A DNA stretch of 64,000 bases from Sphaerochaetaceae bacterium. GTDB lineage: Bacteria > Spirochaetota > Spirochaetia > Sphaerochaetales > Sphaerochaetaceae. Of this stretch, positions 54,768 to 62,948 are shown piece after piece. The notes under the pieces are model-generated. The model saw only the letters and a program-made list of their open reading frames with translations, was not told where the DNA came from and ran no database searches. Position 1 is the stretch's first letter, and every line of letters starts with the position of its first letter. The DNA lies in NCBI GenBank assembly GCA_028532915.1, contig JAQQAI010000023.1:48901-112900 (forward strand). Reading direction: 5' to 3'. A program made the translations under genes and the position numbers.

Positions 54768-55785
54768 CGATAAAGACATGAAAACATTATTCAGGACATA
54801 CAGGACTCCCATCATCGTCATCGCTGTTCTTCTGATGCTGGCCCTGTTTTCCGAAAGCCATCTGATCCGCCTTATCATTCCCTATGCGATCGCATATACG
54901 ATTCCTCTTTTGGTAACAGCTCTCGGAGGACTCTACAGTGAACGTTCGGGTGTGACGAACCTGGGGTTGGAAGGATTGATGCTTGTCGGTTATTTCGCTT
55001 CGGCGATTACCATCAAATTTACCGAACAGATCTCCTATTCTCTGGCGATCCCGCTCGGACTGTTCATTGCAGTCATTGCCGGGGCACTGTTTTCGATGCT
55101 GCACGCTTTTGCATCGATCAATCTGAAAGCCGATCAGATCATCAGCGGTACCGCGATCAACATGCTCGCGAGTGCGCTCACAGTCTATCTGGCCAGAACA
55201 GTAGCCGGAAGCGGAAATGTCCGTATCATGCTGGGTATTGTGAGACAGGACATTCCTGTACTGTCTAAGATACCGGGTCTCGGGACGCTCTTTTTCACTC
55301 AGTCCTACTGGTCTACATGGGTAGCTCTTGCTATCTGGGGGCTGTCATGGTTTCTGTTGTACAAAACTTCCTTCGGATTGAGGTTGCGGGCCTGCGGAGA
55401 ACATCCCAGTGCTGTCGAATCTGCAGGTGTGAATGTTCATAAGATGAGGTATTTCGGGGTAGGAATGTCAGGTGCACTTGCCGGTCTCGGAGGTGCAATC
55501 ATTCTTGTGACCTATTCGGGAGAGTTCAACGGAACTGTCGCAGGACTCGGTTTCTTGTCTATCGCCGCGTTGATATTCGGTCAGTGGAAGCCTCTCGGGA
55601 TTCTTGGAGCGACATTCTTTTTCGGAACAGCGACAACGATCGCGAACGTTTCTCAGGTTATTCCCGAATTCGGCGTGATTCCCCCGGTGATCTTCAAAGT
55701 CTTCCCGTATGTTGTCACGCTGCTCGCGCTCGTCGTGTTCTCCAAGCGTTCGGCTGCTCCGAAGGCTGTCGGTGAACCCTATTAG
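54760..55785 (+). CDS. Nucleoside ABC transporter permease 2
   Basis: A 341-residue partner permease with the same family features (YSERSGVTNLGLEGLMLVGY, GLGGAIILVTYSGEF). The start at 54760 overlaps the end of permease 1 by 8 bases; a longer frame to 54604 is a shadow of permease 1. AGGAG lies about ten bases before this ATG. Purine nucleoside phosphorylase follows 16 bases later. Confidence 0.94.
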   Translation: MSNDKDMKTLFRTYRTPIIVIAVLLMLALFSESHLIRLIIPYAIAYTIPLLVTALGGLYSERSGVTNLGLEGLMLVGYFASAITIKFTEQISYSLAIPLGLFIAVIAGALFSMLHAFASINLKADQIISGTAINMLASALTVYLARTVAGSGNVRIMLGIVRQDIPVLSKIPGLGTLFFTQSYWSTWVALAIWGLSWFLLYKTSFGLRLRACGEHPSAVESAGVNVHKMRYFGVGMSGALAGLGGAIILVTYSGEFNGTVAGLGFLSIAALIFGQWKPLGILGATFFFGTATTIANVSQVIPEFGVIPPVIFKVFPYVVTLLALVVFSKRSAAPKAVGEPY

Positions 55786-55801
55786 AAAAGGAGAAAACTG
55801 A

Positions 55802-56632
55802 ATGTCAGGTTTGAAAGAACGTCTGCAGGAATCTGCTTCATATGTGAAAACCATCATCGGAGACAAGGAAATCTCCATCGGAATGATCCTGGGCTCCGGT
55901 CTGGGAGTACTCGCGAATGAATTGGAACATGCCATCACAATAGATTACAAGGATATTCCGAACTTTCCTGCTTCCACTGTCCCCGGTCATGCCGGCCAGC
56001 TGGTGATAGGAGAACTCGGCGGAAAGAGGGTGATGGTGATGAACGGTCGTTTCCATTACTACGAGGGACACGACATGCAAACGGTCGTGTTTCCGGTGCA
56101 GATGATGAAGATCCTCGGGATCAACCAGCTTCTTATCACGAATGCCGCCGGATGCGTGAACACCTCCTGGTCTCAGGGAGATCTGATGGTGATCTCCGAT
56201 CATATCAAACTCATCAGTGACAATCCGATGCGCGGACTGAACGAAGACAGCCTCGGAGATAGATTCTTCGATATGTCGACAGCTTACTCGAAACGACTCA
56301 GGAATCTGGCTCATACCTGTGCAGGTAAGATCGGAGTAACACTGAGGGAAGGTATCTATCAGTTTTTCGCAGGACCTTCGTTCGAGACTCCCGCAGAGGT
56401 CCGTTTTGCACGGCTTTGCGGTGCCGATGCAGTCGGTATGTCCACCGTTCCCGAGGTTATCGCAGCACAGCATGCTTCCATGGAAGTGCTCGGCATCTCA
56501 TGCATGACGAACATGGCCGCAGGGATTCTCTCTCAGCCTCTGAATCATCAGGAAGTCCTTGAAACAGGAGAAAGAGTGAAACACACATTCATATCGCTGG
56601 TGAGAGAGATCGTCAAAGAATGGGAACAATAG
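55802..56632 (+). CDS. Purine nucleoside phosphorylase
   Basis: PNP splits purine (deoxy)nucleosides with phosphate into base and (deoxy)ribose-1-phosphate. The 276-residue protein is of the trimeric PunA type: GSGLGVLANEL, MNGRFHYYEGH, TNAAGCVN, the catalytic Glu-Met region AVGMSTVPEVIAA and a late Asn in CMTNMAAGI. AAAAGGAGAAAAC lies upstream. Its position after the importer shows the imported nucleosides are broken down in the cytoplasm; deoC nearby handles the deoxyribose part. Confidence 0.95.
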   Translation: MSGLKERLQESASYVKTIIGDKEISIGMILGSGLGVLANELEHAITIDYKDIPNFPASTVPGHAGQLVIGELGGKRVMVMNGRFHYYEGHDMQTVVFPVQMMKILGINQLLITNAAGCVNTSWSQGDLMVISDHIKLISDNPMRGLNEDSLGDRFFDMSTAYSKRLRNLAHTCAGKIGVTLREGIYQFFAGPSFETPAEVRFARLCGADAVGMSTVPEVIAAQHASMEVLGISCMTNMAAGILSQPLNHQEVLETGERVKHTFISLVREIVKEWEQ

Positions 56633-57147
56633 ATATAGAACAGATCATAGCGGATTATAAACTTACCCCTCTGGATCATGAGGGGGGCTATTTTCGACGT
56701 GTCTTCGAAAGTGCATCTCAGGTTGAAACCTCTTCTTTTCAAAGTCCGTTTCATAAAGAGGTACTCCCGGCTGTCAGTGCGATATACTATCTGATAACCT
56801 CCGACAGCTATTCGGCCCTTCATCGTCTCAGCTCCCATGAAGTATGGACCTTCATCTGCGGAGATCCCGCAGAACAGCTTACGATAGATCCTTCAAATGT
56901 ACTTACCGTGAACCTTATCGGCTCTCAAGTTGGCAATGGTGGCATCTCGCATGTTCCGTCGCGTTATTGGCAGGGGACAAAACTGATCAAAGGAGGCGAA
57001 CATGGATTCGCTTTATTTTCAACGGTTGTCGTTCCAGGCTATGATCACAGTGATTTTACCATGGCCGATGCTTCCCTTCTGAACTCACTGGAGCAGAAAG
57101 AGAGGGAGCTTGCCCGCCAGTTTCTCCCTCATGGAGGTACATTATAA
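56620..57147 (+). CDS. DUF985-type cupin protein
   Basis: A 175-residue cupin of the DUF985 group: LDHEGGYFRRVFES at the N-terminus, AIYYLITSDSYSALHRLSSHEVW with the metal-like His residues and HEVWTFICGDPAEQL. Function is not established, although relatives are sometimes annotated as sugar epimerase-like. It overlaps the phosphorylase end by 13 bases and ends one base inside the next start (TAATG), so translation is coupled. Confidence 0.88.
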   Translation: MGTIDIEQIIADYKLTPLDHEGGYFRRVFESASQVETSSFQSPFHKEVLPAVSAIYYLITSDSYSALHRLSSHEVWTFICGDPAEQLTIDPSNVLTVNLIGSQVGNGGISHVPSRYWQGTKLIKGGEHGFALFSTVVVPGYDHSDFTMADASLLNSLEQKERELARQFLPHGGTL

Positions 57148-57908
57148 TGGATATGCATCTGAAAGGAGCCTGCGCTGTGGTCACAGGCGGGCTGAGTAAT
57201 CTCGGCAGGGCAATCTGCACCTCTTTGGCCCGGGAAGGGGTTTCTATCGTATTGACTTATACGGGTGAACGTAAAAAGGAAAGCGCCTTTTCGTTCGCCT
57301 CTTTTTTACGGGATACGTATCACTGTAAGGCACAAGGGGTGCAGCTCGATGTGACCGATGAGAAATCGGTGGCAGATGGGATCGATAAAGCTCTCTCCAT
57401 CCTTCAGAAGATCGATATCCTTATCAACAACGCGGGGGTCTTCACCGTATGTCCGCAGCGTTCGCTGCCTGAAAATCAATGGGATCAGGTCATGGATGTG
57501 AATATCAAAGGAGTGTGGAGAATGGTGCGTCACACTCAGAGTCTATTGGAAAAGACACACGGAGTTATCGTGAATATCAGCAGTATCAATGCAGCGCGAC
57601 CGGGATTCGACCATACGAGCCATTATGATGCATCGAAAGGTGCTGTCAGCGCATATACCCGTTCTCTGGCGAAAGAACTGAGCGAATTTGGAATACGGGT
57701 GAATGCTGTGGCTCCGGGACTGCTCGATTCCCAATCTCTACGCGACAGTGCTCCTTCACTTGTTTCTTCCTATATTACACGAAGCGCGCTCAACTCGCTG
57801 GTCGAAGCTGAAGAAGTCGCCTCTCTTGTCACCTTCCTCGCATCTGACCGGTCAAAAGGAATGACCGGAGAGATACTTACAGTCGATTGCGGATATGGTA
57901 TGATGTAA
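57147..57908 (+). CDS. Short-chain dehydrogenase/reductase
   Basis: A 253-residue SDR. The cofactor motif reads VVTGGLSNLGRAI (TGxxxxxG), the NAG motif is LINNAGVF, the active site is S-x(12)-Y-x(3)-K, seen as NISSINAAR, followed by the YDASKGA Tyr-Lys pair, and the C-terminal DCGYGMM fits. It resembles FabG-like enzymes; the substrate is unknown. GGAGGTAC lies upstream. It belongs to the same coupled row as the cupin and metallophosphoesterase. Confidence 0.92.
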   Translation: MDMHLKGACAVVTGGLSNLGRAICTSLAREGVSIVLTYTGERKKESAFSFASFLRDTYHCKAQGVQLDVTDEKSVADGIDKALSILQKIDILINNAGVFTVCPQRSLPENQWDQVMDVNIKGVWRMVRHTQSLLEKTHGVIVNISSINAARPGFDHTSHYDASKGAVSAYTRSLAKELSEFGIRVNAVAPGLLDSQSLRDSAPSLVSSYITRSALNSLVEAEEVASLVTFLASDRSKGMTGEILTVDCGYGMM

Positions 57909-57911
57909 ACG

Positions 57912-58613
57912 ATGAAAATACTCTGCATTTCAGATGACAAGGATGTATTGGTTTACTCTCCAAATATTGCTCAGCGCTATAAGGATGTTGACATGATCCT
58001 TTCTGCAGGTGATCTTCCTCTGAAATATTATGAATATATCGTATCCTCCTTGAATAAGCCTTTCTATTTCGTCTTCGGAAATCATCATACCGAGGAACTC
58101 ACAAGATTCAAGAAAACTGATGTTCTGGGGCCCTCAGGGGCTATGGCGGATTTTGGAAAGCCTGTATTCAATCAGGGGGTGGGTGGCGATTTTATTGACG
58201 GAAAAGTTGTCCGTGATAAAAAGAGTGGGCTGATCATTGCCGGACTCGGCGGTTCCATGAGATATAATGACGGCAGACACCAGTTTTCTGAAACTGAGAT
58301 GTTCTTCAGAATCCTTTCTATGATCCCCCGCCTTATCTATAATAAGTTGCGCTACGGACGATTTGTCGATATCTTATTGACGCATGCTCCGCCGAGAAAC
58401 TACGGAGATAAAGAAGATCTCTGTCATAGAGGTTTTTCCTCTTTTCTGCTGTTCATTAGATATTTCAAACCGAGATATTTATTGCATGGTCATATCCATC
58501 TGATCGACATGAACGCCGAGAGAGTGAAAGAGTATCGCGGTTGCAGGATCATAAATGTATACAGCTCCTATGTGTTACAAGAGGATGAAAGAAATGGCCA
58601 AGGGCAGCTTTGA
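57912..58613 (+). CDS. Metallophosphoesterase
   Basis: A 233-residue calcineurin-like phosphoesterase. Ligands are visible as ISDDKD (where D-x-H is usual, here D-D-K), LSAGDLPLKY, the GNHHTEEL motif, ILLTHAPPRNYGD and LLHGHIHLID. The first metal motif is therefore atypical (no His at the usual place). Small compact length. The 3' end overlaps the next gene by 20 bases. Substrate unknown; it follows the SDR by 3 bases. Confidence 0.85.
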   Translation: MKILCISDDKDVLVYSPNIAQRYKDVDMILSAGDLPLKYYEYIVSSLNKPFYFVFGNHHTEELTRFKKTDVLGPSGAMADFGKPVFNQGVGGDFIDGKVVRDKKSGLIIAGLGGSMRYNDGRHQFSETEMFFRILSMIPRLIYNKLRYGRFVDILLTHAPPRNYGDKEDLCHRGFSSFLLFIRYFKPRYLLHGHIHLIDMNAERVKEYRGCRIINVYSSYVLQEDERNGQGQL

Positions 58614-59499
58614 AAGCAGAGAGGATTTTTCGAAAGCACGGGTGAAAGCGAGGATGCAGAGTCTGCTTTCTACCATGCAGTGGAAAAACACGACTTTACT
58701 CTCTTTCTACGATGTCACCAATCTGGTGAAACCTAAGGTGGAGACCTATAGAGGGGTCATGCCGATAGAGATCGACAAGATCATCGGGTCGGAAAATCGT
58801 TATCATGATTTCACCCTGGCCTTCTTTCCCCGCAAGGATATGCTGCGTTCAAGATGGCAGAGTATCGACGATGCTCATCTTAAGAATGTTGATCTGCCTC
58901 CCATCAGCGCCTATAAACTCGGTGATTATTATTTCGTTCGTGACGGCAATCACAGAGTATCTGTTGCAAAGATGCAGGGCGTCGAATTCATCGATGCGGA
59001 AATCGTCGAGCTTGATTCACAGATAAAACTTGAACCGGGTCTTACCAACCGGCAGCTGACCAAACGGGTCGTCGAGTATGAAAGAGAACGGGTTGTGCAG
59101 GAGTATCATCTTGATCAGATATTCGATATGGAACACGTGAAATTCTCGTCGCCGGGAATGTATGCCGAACTGATCAATCATATAATGGTTCACAAGTATT
59201 ACCTCAATGAACACGAGAGTGAGGAAATTCTCTTCGAATACGCCGCAAAAGACTGGTTTGACACGGTCTTTACCCCGATATTCAACCAGATAAAAGAAGA
59301 TAAGATCCTCAGGTCCTTCCCGGGAAAGACTTACGGGGATCTCTATCTCTGGATAGTGAGAAGATGGGATGATTCGAAAAAGAATAACGAACACGACAGT
59401 TCCATCGGAAAGGCTGCCTCCGATACGAGACGAAAGCTCGCTCTACCGTATTTCAGAAGACTGAAAGAGCACGTGAAAAGTCTACTGGGCCTCGATTGA
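58594..59499 (+). CDS. ParB/sulfiredoxin-fold-like protein of unknown function
   Basis: A 301-residue soluble protein. A DGNHRVSVAKMQG segment (about 119-131) with the surrounding YKLGDYYFVRDG is the pattern of ParB-nuclease/sulfiredoxin-fold proteins such as those of the DUF4032 group. Around it are long helices rich in Arg and Glu (RQLTKRVVEYERERVVQ) and a C-terminal basic helix. The start at 58594 has GAGGATGAAAGAA upstream. The start lies inside the metallophosphoesterase gene, so the two may work together. The 3' end overlaps a convergent gene. Confidence 0.7.
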   Translation: MAKGSFESREDFSKARVKARMQSLLSTMQWKNTTLLSFYDVTNLVKPKVETYRGVMPIEIDKIIGSENRYHDFTLAFFPRKDMLRSRWQSIDDAHLKNVDLPPISAYKLGDYYFVRDGNHRVSVAKMQGVEFIDAEIVELDSQIKLEPGLTNRQLTKRVVEYERERVVQEYHLDQIFDMEHVKFSSPGMYAELINHIMVHKYYLNEHESEEILFEYAAKDWFDTVFTPIFNQIKEDKILRSFPGKTYGDLYLWIVRRWDDSKKNNEHDSSIGKAASDTRRKLALPYFRRLKEHVKSLLGLD

Positions 59500-59997
59500 G
59501 AATGTGAGGGTATCTACGTATTCCCCTTCAGCTAAAGCGGCGTCTTCAACTGTGATGATCTGCATCGAACTGTTGATATCATATCCGCTGGAGGAGCTGA
59601 ACCCTGTCATGTTGACCGCTACTCCGGGTGTGACTGCCACCTTGGTCCCTGATCCGTAATCAAATTTGAGAGTATAGGGGATGTAGTATCCTTCAAGCAC
59701 TGTGTGTTTCATTCTCATCTGTGTGCCCGTCACATTCGTACTGGTGATGGTCATCGTCACCTCCTGATTACCCGTGAGGGTATAGGCAACTTCCTTCACG
59801 GTTCCCAAAGTGATTGAGACCGGGGAGGCTTCCAATATCGTGAATTCGGAAACAGATTCTATGATTGTATTAAGATGAAGTTCGACAGGAGGGGCAAGAG
59901 CAAATATCTGTGAGGTGCTTATGAGTGCAAAAAGTGAGAGAATGATAACTTTTGAGACAATATATTTTTTTATTATATTCTGATATTTTCTCTTCAT
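59482..59997 (-). CDS. Small exported protein with fimbrial-like beta domain
   Basis: A 171-residue protein with signal peptide (VIILSLFALISTSQIFA) and a mature part of about 135 residues rich in Thr, Ser, Val and Glu, with YIPYTLKFDYGSG and the ending EGEYVDTLTFSIEA. The layout resembles spore-coat-U/CsuA-B-like fimbrial subunits; this is a pattern guess. It also resembles the end of the exported protein at 41.5-42.7 kb. There is no ribosome site: a promoter with a TTGACATAAG box lies directly before the ATG, so it may be leaderless. Tail overlap of 18 bases with the convergent gene. Confidence 0.7.
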   Translation of the reverse strand: MKRKYQNIIKKYIVSKVIILSLFALISTSQIFALAPPVELHLNTIIESVSEFTILEASPVSITLGTVKEVAYTLTGNQEVTMTITSTNVTGTQMRMKHTVLEGYYIPYTLKFDYGSGTKVAVTPGVAVNMTGFSSSSGYDINSSMQIITVEDAALAEGEYVDTLTFSIEAQ

Positions 59998-60004
59998 GTG
60001 TACG

Positions 60005-60034
60005 AATATAACAACAGAGTGTCACTTATGTCAA
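60005..60034 (-). promoter_or_regulatory. Promoter of the small exported-protein gene with TTGACATAAG box
   Basis: On the minus strand TTGACATAAG (60034-60025) provides the -35 (TTGACA) and, after 18 bases, TATATT (60010-60005). The predicted start is at or next to the ATG at 59997. The region 60035-60316 is AT-rich and contains CTTATGACA (60212-60220) and TTATGTCA (60284-60291). Confidence 0.55.
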
Positions 60035-60316
60035 TAGTTGCTATTTGCAATATTTTTATTTTATTTGTATATTGATTATAAGAAGATAATGTAAGTAATT
60101 ATTTTGTAATATATTAGATGTAATTATTCATTATAATCTTGTTTTTAGGAAAGAATATGGCATGTTGTTGTTTAAAGGTTTATGAATAAATAGAGATATC
60201 AGGTTGCCTATCTTATGACAAAACATCGGTTAAATCCTTGTATACTATATTGTAAATGTTTTCATATACCAATTTAGTGAAATTTATGTCATTATATAAC
60301 AGTAGGAGAAATATCC

Positions 60317-61048
60317 ATGAATACGTCATTTAACCCAGGTACAAAATCGGCCCAAATTGCTAGAAAGATTGAAGAAAGGATTTTGGCAAAAGAATATAAG
60401 GCGGGGGATCCTCTCCCATCACAACAGGAACTTGCTGAAGAATTCTACGCCAGTTCCCGTTCGATCCGCGAGGCTTTCAAGCATCTTGAGGCTAAAGGTC
60501 TTGTCGAGATCAGCCAAGGTAGAAGAGCAACTGTAAAATCGAATAACCTTGATCAGTTTGTGGCTTCTTTGTCTACAACGCTTATCAGCAATCATAATAC
60601 TGATAAAAAGCTGCTGCTTGATCTGATGCAGGTGAGGATCACTGTCGAGGTTTCCGCGGCGAGAGAGTTGAGCCGGTCTGACCAGAGAAGCATACTTGTA
60701 AAAGCCCTCGATACTCTCACTACCAAGATGGAAGCCCTCATCCCCCGGCTTGAAGCAGGAGAGAGCGAAGCGTATACCGAATGGAATTCGCATGACTTTA
60801 CTTTCCATAAGAATCTGATCGATTCGAATGATAACGTGATCCTTACCGCAATCTATGAGAATCTCTCTCCCATGCTCTATGCGAGTATGGAAAAGATCAC
60901 AAGCACTTTCACGGAGATCGAGAAGAGTACAAGAGAACACAGATATCTTGTCGAGGCCCTTCAGAACGGACAGACCGATCTGGCAGTAGCTCTGGTCCTG
61001 GTTCACCTTACCGCTATACGTGGTAAGCTGGAAGCTGCGAATACCTGA
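60317..61048 (+). CDS. FadR-type GntR family regulator 1
   Basis: A 243-residue GntR/FadR-family transcription factor. The winged helix spans about 8-72 (AKIEERILAKEYKAGDPLPS, then RSIREAFKHLEAKGLVEI). The FCD ligand-binding domain fills the rest, with D..FH in HDFTFHKNL and a second His in REHRYLVEAL, the usual metal or ligand residues. It starts at the ATG at 60317 after TAGGAGA. The paralogue at 61238 and a shared box in the surrounding gaps suggest auto- or cross-regulation. Confidence 0.9.
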   Translation: MNTSFNPGTKSAQIARKIEERILAKEYKAGDPLPSQQELAEEFYASSRSIREAFKHLEAKGLVEISQGRRATVKSNNLDQFVASLSTTLISNHNTDKKLLLDLMQVRITVEVSAARELSRSDQRSILVKALDTLTTKMEALIPRLEAGESEAYTEWNSHDFTFHKNLIDSNDNVILTAIYENLSPMLYASMEKITSTFTEIEKSTREHRYLVEALQNGQTDLAVALVLVHLTAIRGKLEAANT

Positions 61049-61061
61049 TTTACCGCTCCTG

Positions 61062-61101
61062 ATGACATGAGTGACAGTTATTATTGCTAAACTCATGTCA
61101 T
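61062..61101. repeat. Perfect inverted repeat between the two regulators
   Basis: ATGACATGAGT (61062-61072) and ACTCATGTCAT (61091-61101), 11 of 11 matched, 18 bases apart, after regulator 1. Could be a looped operator or a hairpin. More boxes are at 61177-61184 (TTGTGTCA) and 61201-61210 (CTGACATAAG), before regulator 2. Confidence 0.6.
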
Positions 61102-61237
61102 TACATCGTCAAAAAATTATCCCACTTGCCAAAAAATAGCATATGTTGTATATTTATTGATGTATCAGGAACAATGTTGTGTCATTAAAGTGATTATTAT
61201 CTGACATAAGTTGTTGATACAAAGGAGTGTAGATACA

Positions 61238-62017
61238 TTGGATACTATTCAACATGTGTCTCAGAGAGAACTGCGGGGGAGAACAAAATCAGCCCGTATT
61301 GCAAACTACCTTGAAGAATTGATTCTTACGAAACAGCTTCAGGAAGGGGAATTGCTCCCTTCTCAAAGCGAATTGGCGGAAAAGTTCGATGCATCTTCAC
61401 GATCTATTCGTGAAGCATTCAAACAGCTTGAAGCAAAGGGATTGCTGAGCATCAGTCAGGGGCGAAGAGCCTCTGTTAAGTGTAACAATCTTGATCAGTT
61501 TGTAGAATCGTTGACAAGTTCGATAATACGTAGTGGATCTAGTGACACTAAATTATTGCTTGACTTAGTTCAGGTAAGGACATCAGTAGAAGTTTCAGCG
61601 GCAAGAGAGTTTTCGAGAAATCCGAAAAGAAAAGAGGTCGTAAAAGATCTTTCCGATATCGTGGGAAAAATGCATCAGACTCTGGATAAGGCAATGAATA
61701 AAGATGCGAAGGCGATCGAACAGTATCGTTTTCATGAATCAAACTTTCATAAGATCCTCATCCGGTCCAACGGGAACATCATATTGGACGCGATCTATGA
61801 GAATCTCGCACCGATGCTTGATGAAGTACTGGTATTTTCCGCGACGAAAGGCGAGGAGTTCGAGAAAAAAGCCAGAGAGTATCAATATATTGTAGAAGCT
61901 CTCGAGAACGGTCAGACCGATCTGGCAGTAGCTCTCGTTCTTGTGAACCTTACTGATGTGAAGAAGAAGATCGAACGGCATGCTGAAAGTAATCAGCAGA
62001 AAATGTCTTTCGCATAA
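61238..62017 (+). CDS. FadR-type GntR family regulator 2
   Basis: A 259-residue paralogue of regulator 1. Winged helix about 15-80 (ELAEKFDASSRSIREAFKQLEAK), then an FCD domain. Where regulator 1 has D..FH and EH, this one has E..FH (ESNFHKIL) and EY (REYQYIVEAL), so the second His is replaced by Tyr; the metal or ligand site is probably altered. It starts at TTG with AAAGGAG about ten bases upstream; the longer frame from 61211 has the ribosome site inside it. Short identical stretches at DNA level near the ends of both genes show a recent duplication or conversion. Confidence 0.88.
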   Translation: MDTIQHVSQRELRGRTKSARIANYLEELILTKQLQEGELLPSQSELAEKFDASSRSIREAFKQLEAKGLLSISQGRRASVKCNNLDQFVESLTSSIIRSGSSDTKLLLDLVQVRTSVEVSAAREFSRNPKRKEVVKDLSDIVGKMHQTLDKAMNKDAKAIEQYRFHESNFHKILIRSNGNIILDAIYENLAPMLDEVLVFSATKGEEFEKKAREYQYIVEALENGQTDLAVALVLVNLTDVKKKIERHAESNQQKMSFA

Positions 62018-62041
62018 ACCTTGGAAAATTTTCATGGAAAG

Positions 62042-62070
62042 AACCCTCCTGCTTTCACGGCAGGAGGGTT
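62042..62070 (+). terminator. Strong terminator after regulator 2
   Basis: AACCCTCCTGC pairs with GCAGGAGGGTT around a 7-base loop, followed by TTTTTCT. Confidence 0.9.
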
Positions 62071-62104
62071 TTTCTATTGAACAGATGAGCTGTGTTGTCA
62101 TACA

Positions 62105-62899
62105 GTGAAGAACATGCAGGAACGTGAAATAATCAGACTGAGGCACATCAGTGTCAAACGGGAGGGGCGGTATATATTAAAGGATATATCTCTCTCGATC
62201 AACGAAAATGAGAATGTTGCGATCATCGGATCCAACGGAGCAGGAAAATCGACACTGGTCAATGTGATGTGTCAGTATATTCACCCGCTTTACAGCGAAA
62301 AGAGTGAACGGTTTCTGTTCGGACAGGACAAATGGAATATCGTGGAATTGCAGAAAAGACTCGGAATCGTCAATCAGGAGCTGCAGTATCTGTGCAACTC
62401 CGATTATACGGTGAAAGAGATCGTCCTTTCCGGATTCTTCAGTTCTATCGGTCTTGATTTTCATCATCAGGTCACTGAGCAGATGATAGAGAAGGCTGAA
62501 TCGATACTCGCTGATTATCATATGATGCACTTTGCCGATAAGCGGATGAACAGTCTCAGCTCGGGGGAGACGAAGAAAGTCCTTCTCGCCAGGGCGAATA
62601 TTCACAATCCGAAAGTCATGCTTCTTGATGAAGGGAACGCGAATCTCGATCTTCCGAGTAAAAAAGAGTTCGTTTCTCAACTCGACCGCTTTGCGTCCAG
62701 CGGGAAAAATATTATCTTAGTCACTCATGATATCTCTCAGATTATTGAAGAGATTGAGCGGGTGATCATATTGAAAAATGGCCGGATCTTTCGTGATGGA
62801 CCTAAAATGGAAGTCTTGAAAGAATCGGTACTCAGTGAAGCTTTTGATACGAAAGTATTCGTAAGTGAACGGGAAGGCAGATTTAACGCTTGGTGTTGA
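62105..62899 (+). CDS. Orphan ABC ATPase, YlmA/ModF-like
   Basis: A 264-residue single ABC cassette. Walker [10 protein letters not shown], signature LSSGETKKVLLAR, Walker B VMLLDEGNANLD in place of the usual DEPTxxLD, H-loop VTHDISQI. No membrane permease lies next to it, and the ATPase does not carry a substrate-binding domain. This form (DEGNANLD) resembles the ATPases that are not joined to importers, such as YlmA or ModF-like. The start is GTG at 62105 or ATG at 62114. Function not assigned. Confidence 0.8.
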   Translation: MKNMQEREIIRLRHISVKREGRYILKDISLSINENENVAIIGSNGAGKSTLVNVMCQYIHPLYSEKSERFLFGQDKWNIVELQKRLGIVNQELQYLCNSDYTVKEIVLSGFFSSIGLDFHHQVTEQMIEKAESILADYHMMHFADKRMNSLSSGETKKVLLARANIHNPKVMLLDEGNANLDLPSKKEFVSQLDRFASSGKNIILVTHDISQIIEEIERVIILKNGRIFRDGPKMEVLKESVLSEAFDTKVFVSEREGRFNAWC

Positions 62900-62948
62900 A
62901 TCGAGAACATAGTAGTATAGGGGTATAATACCCGTCATGGAGGTTGAT

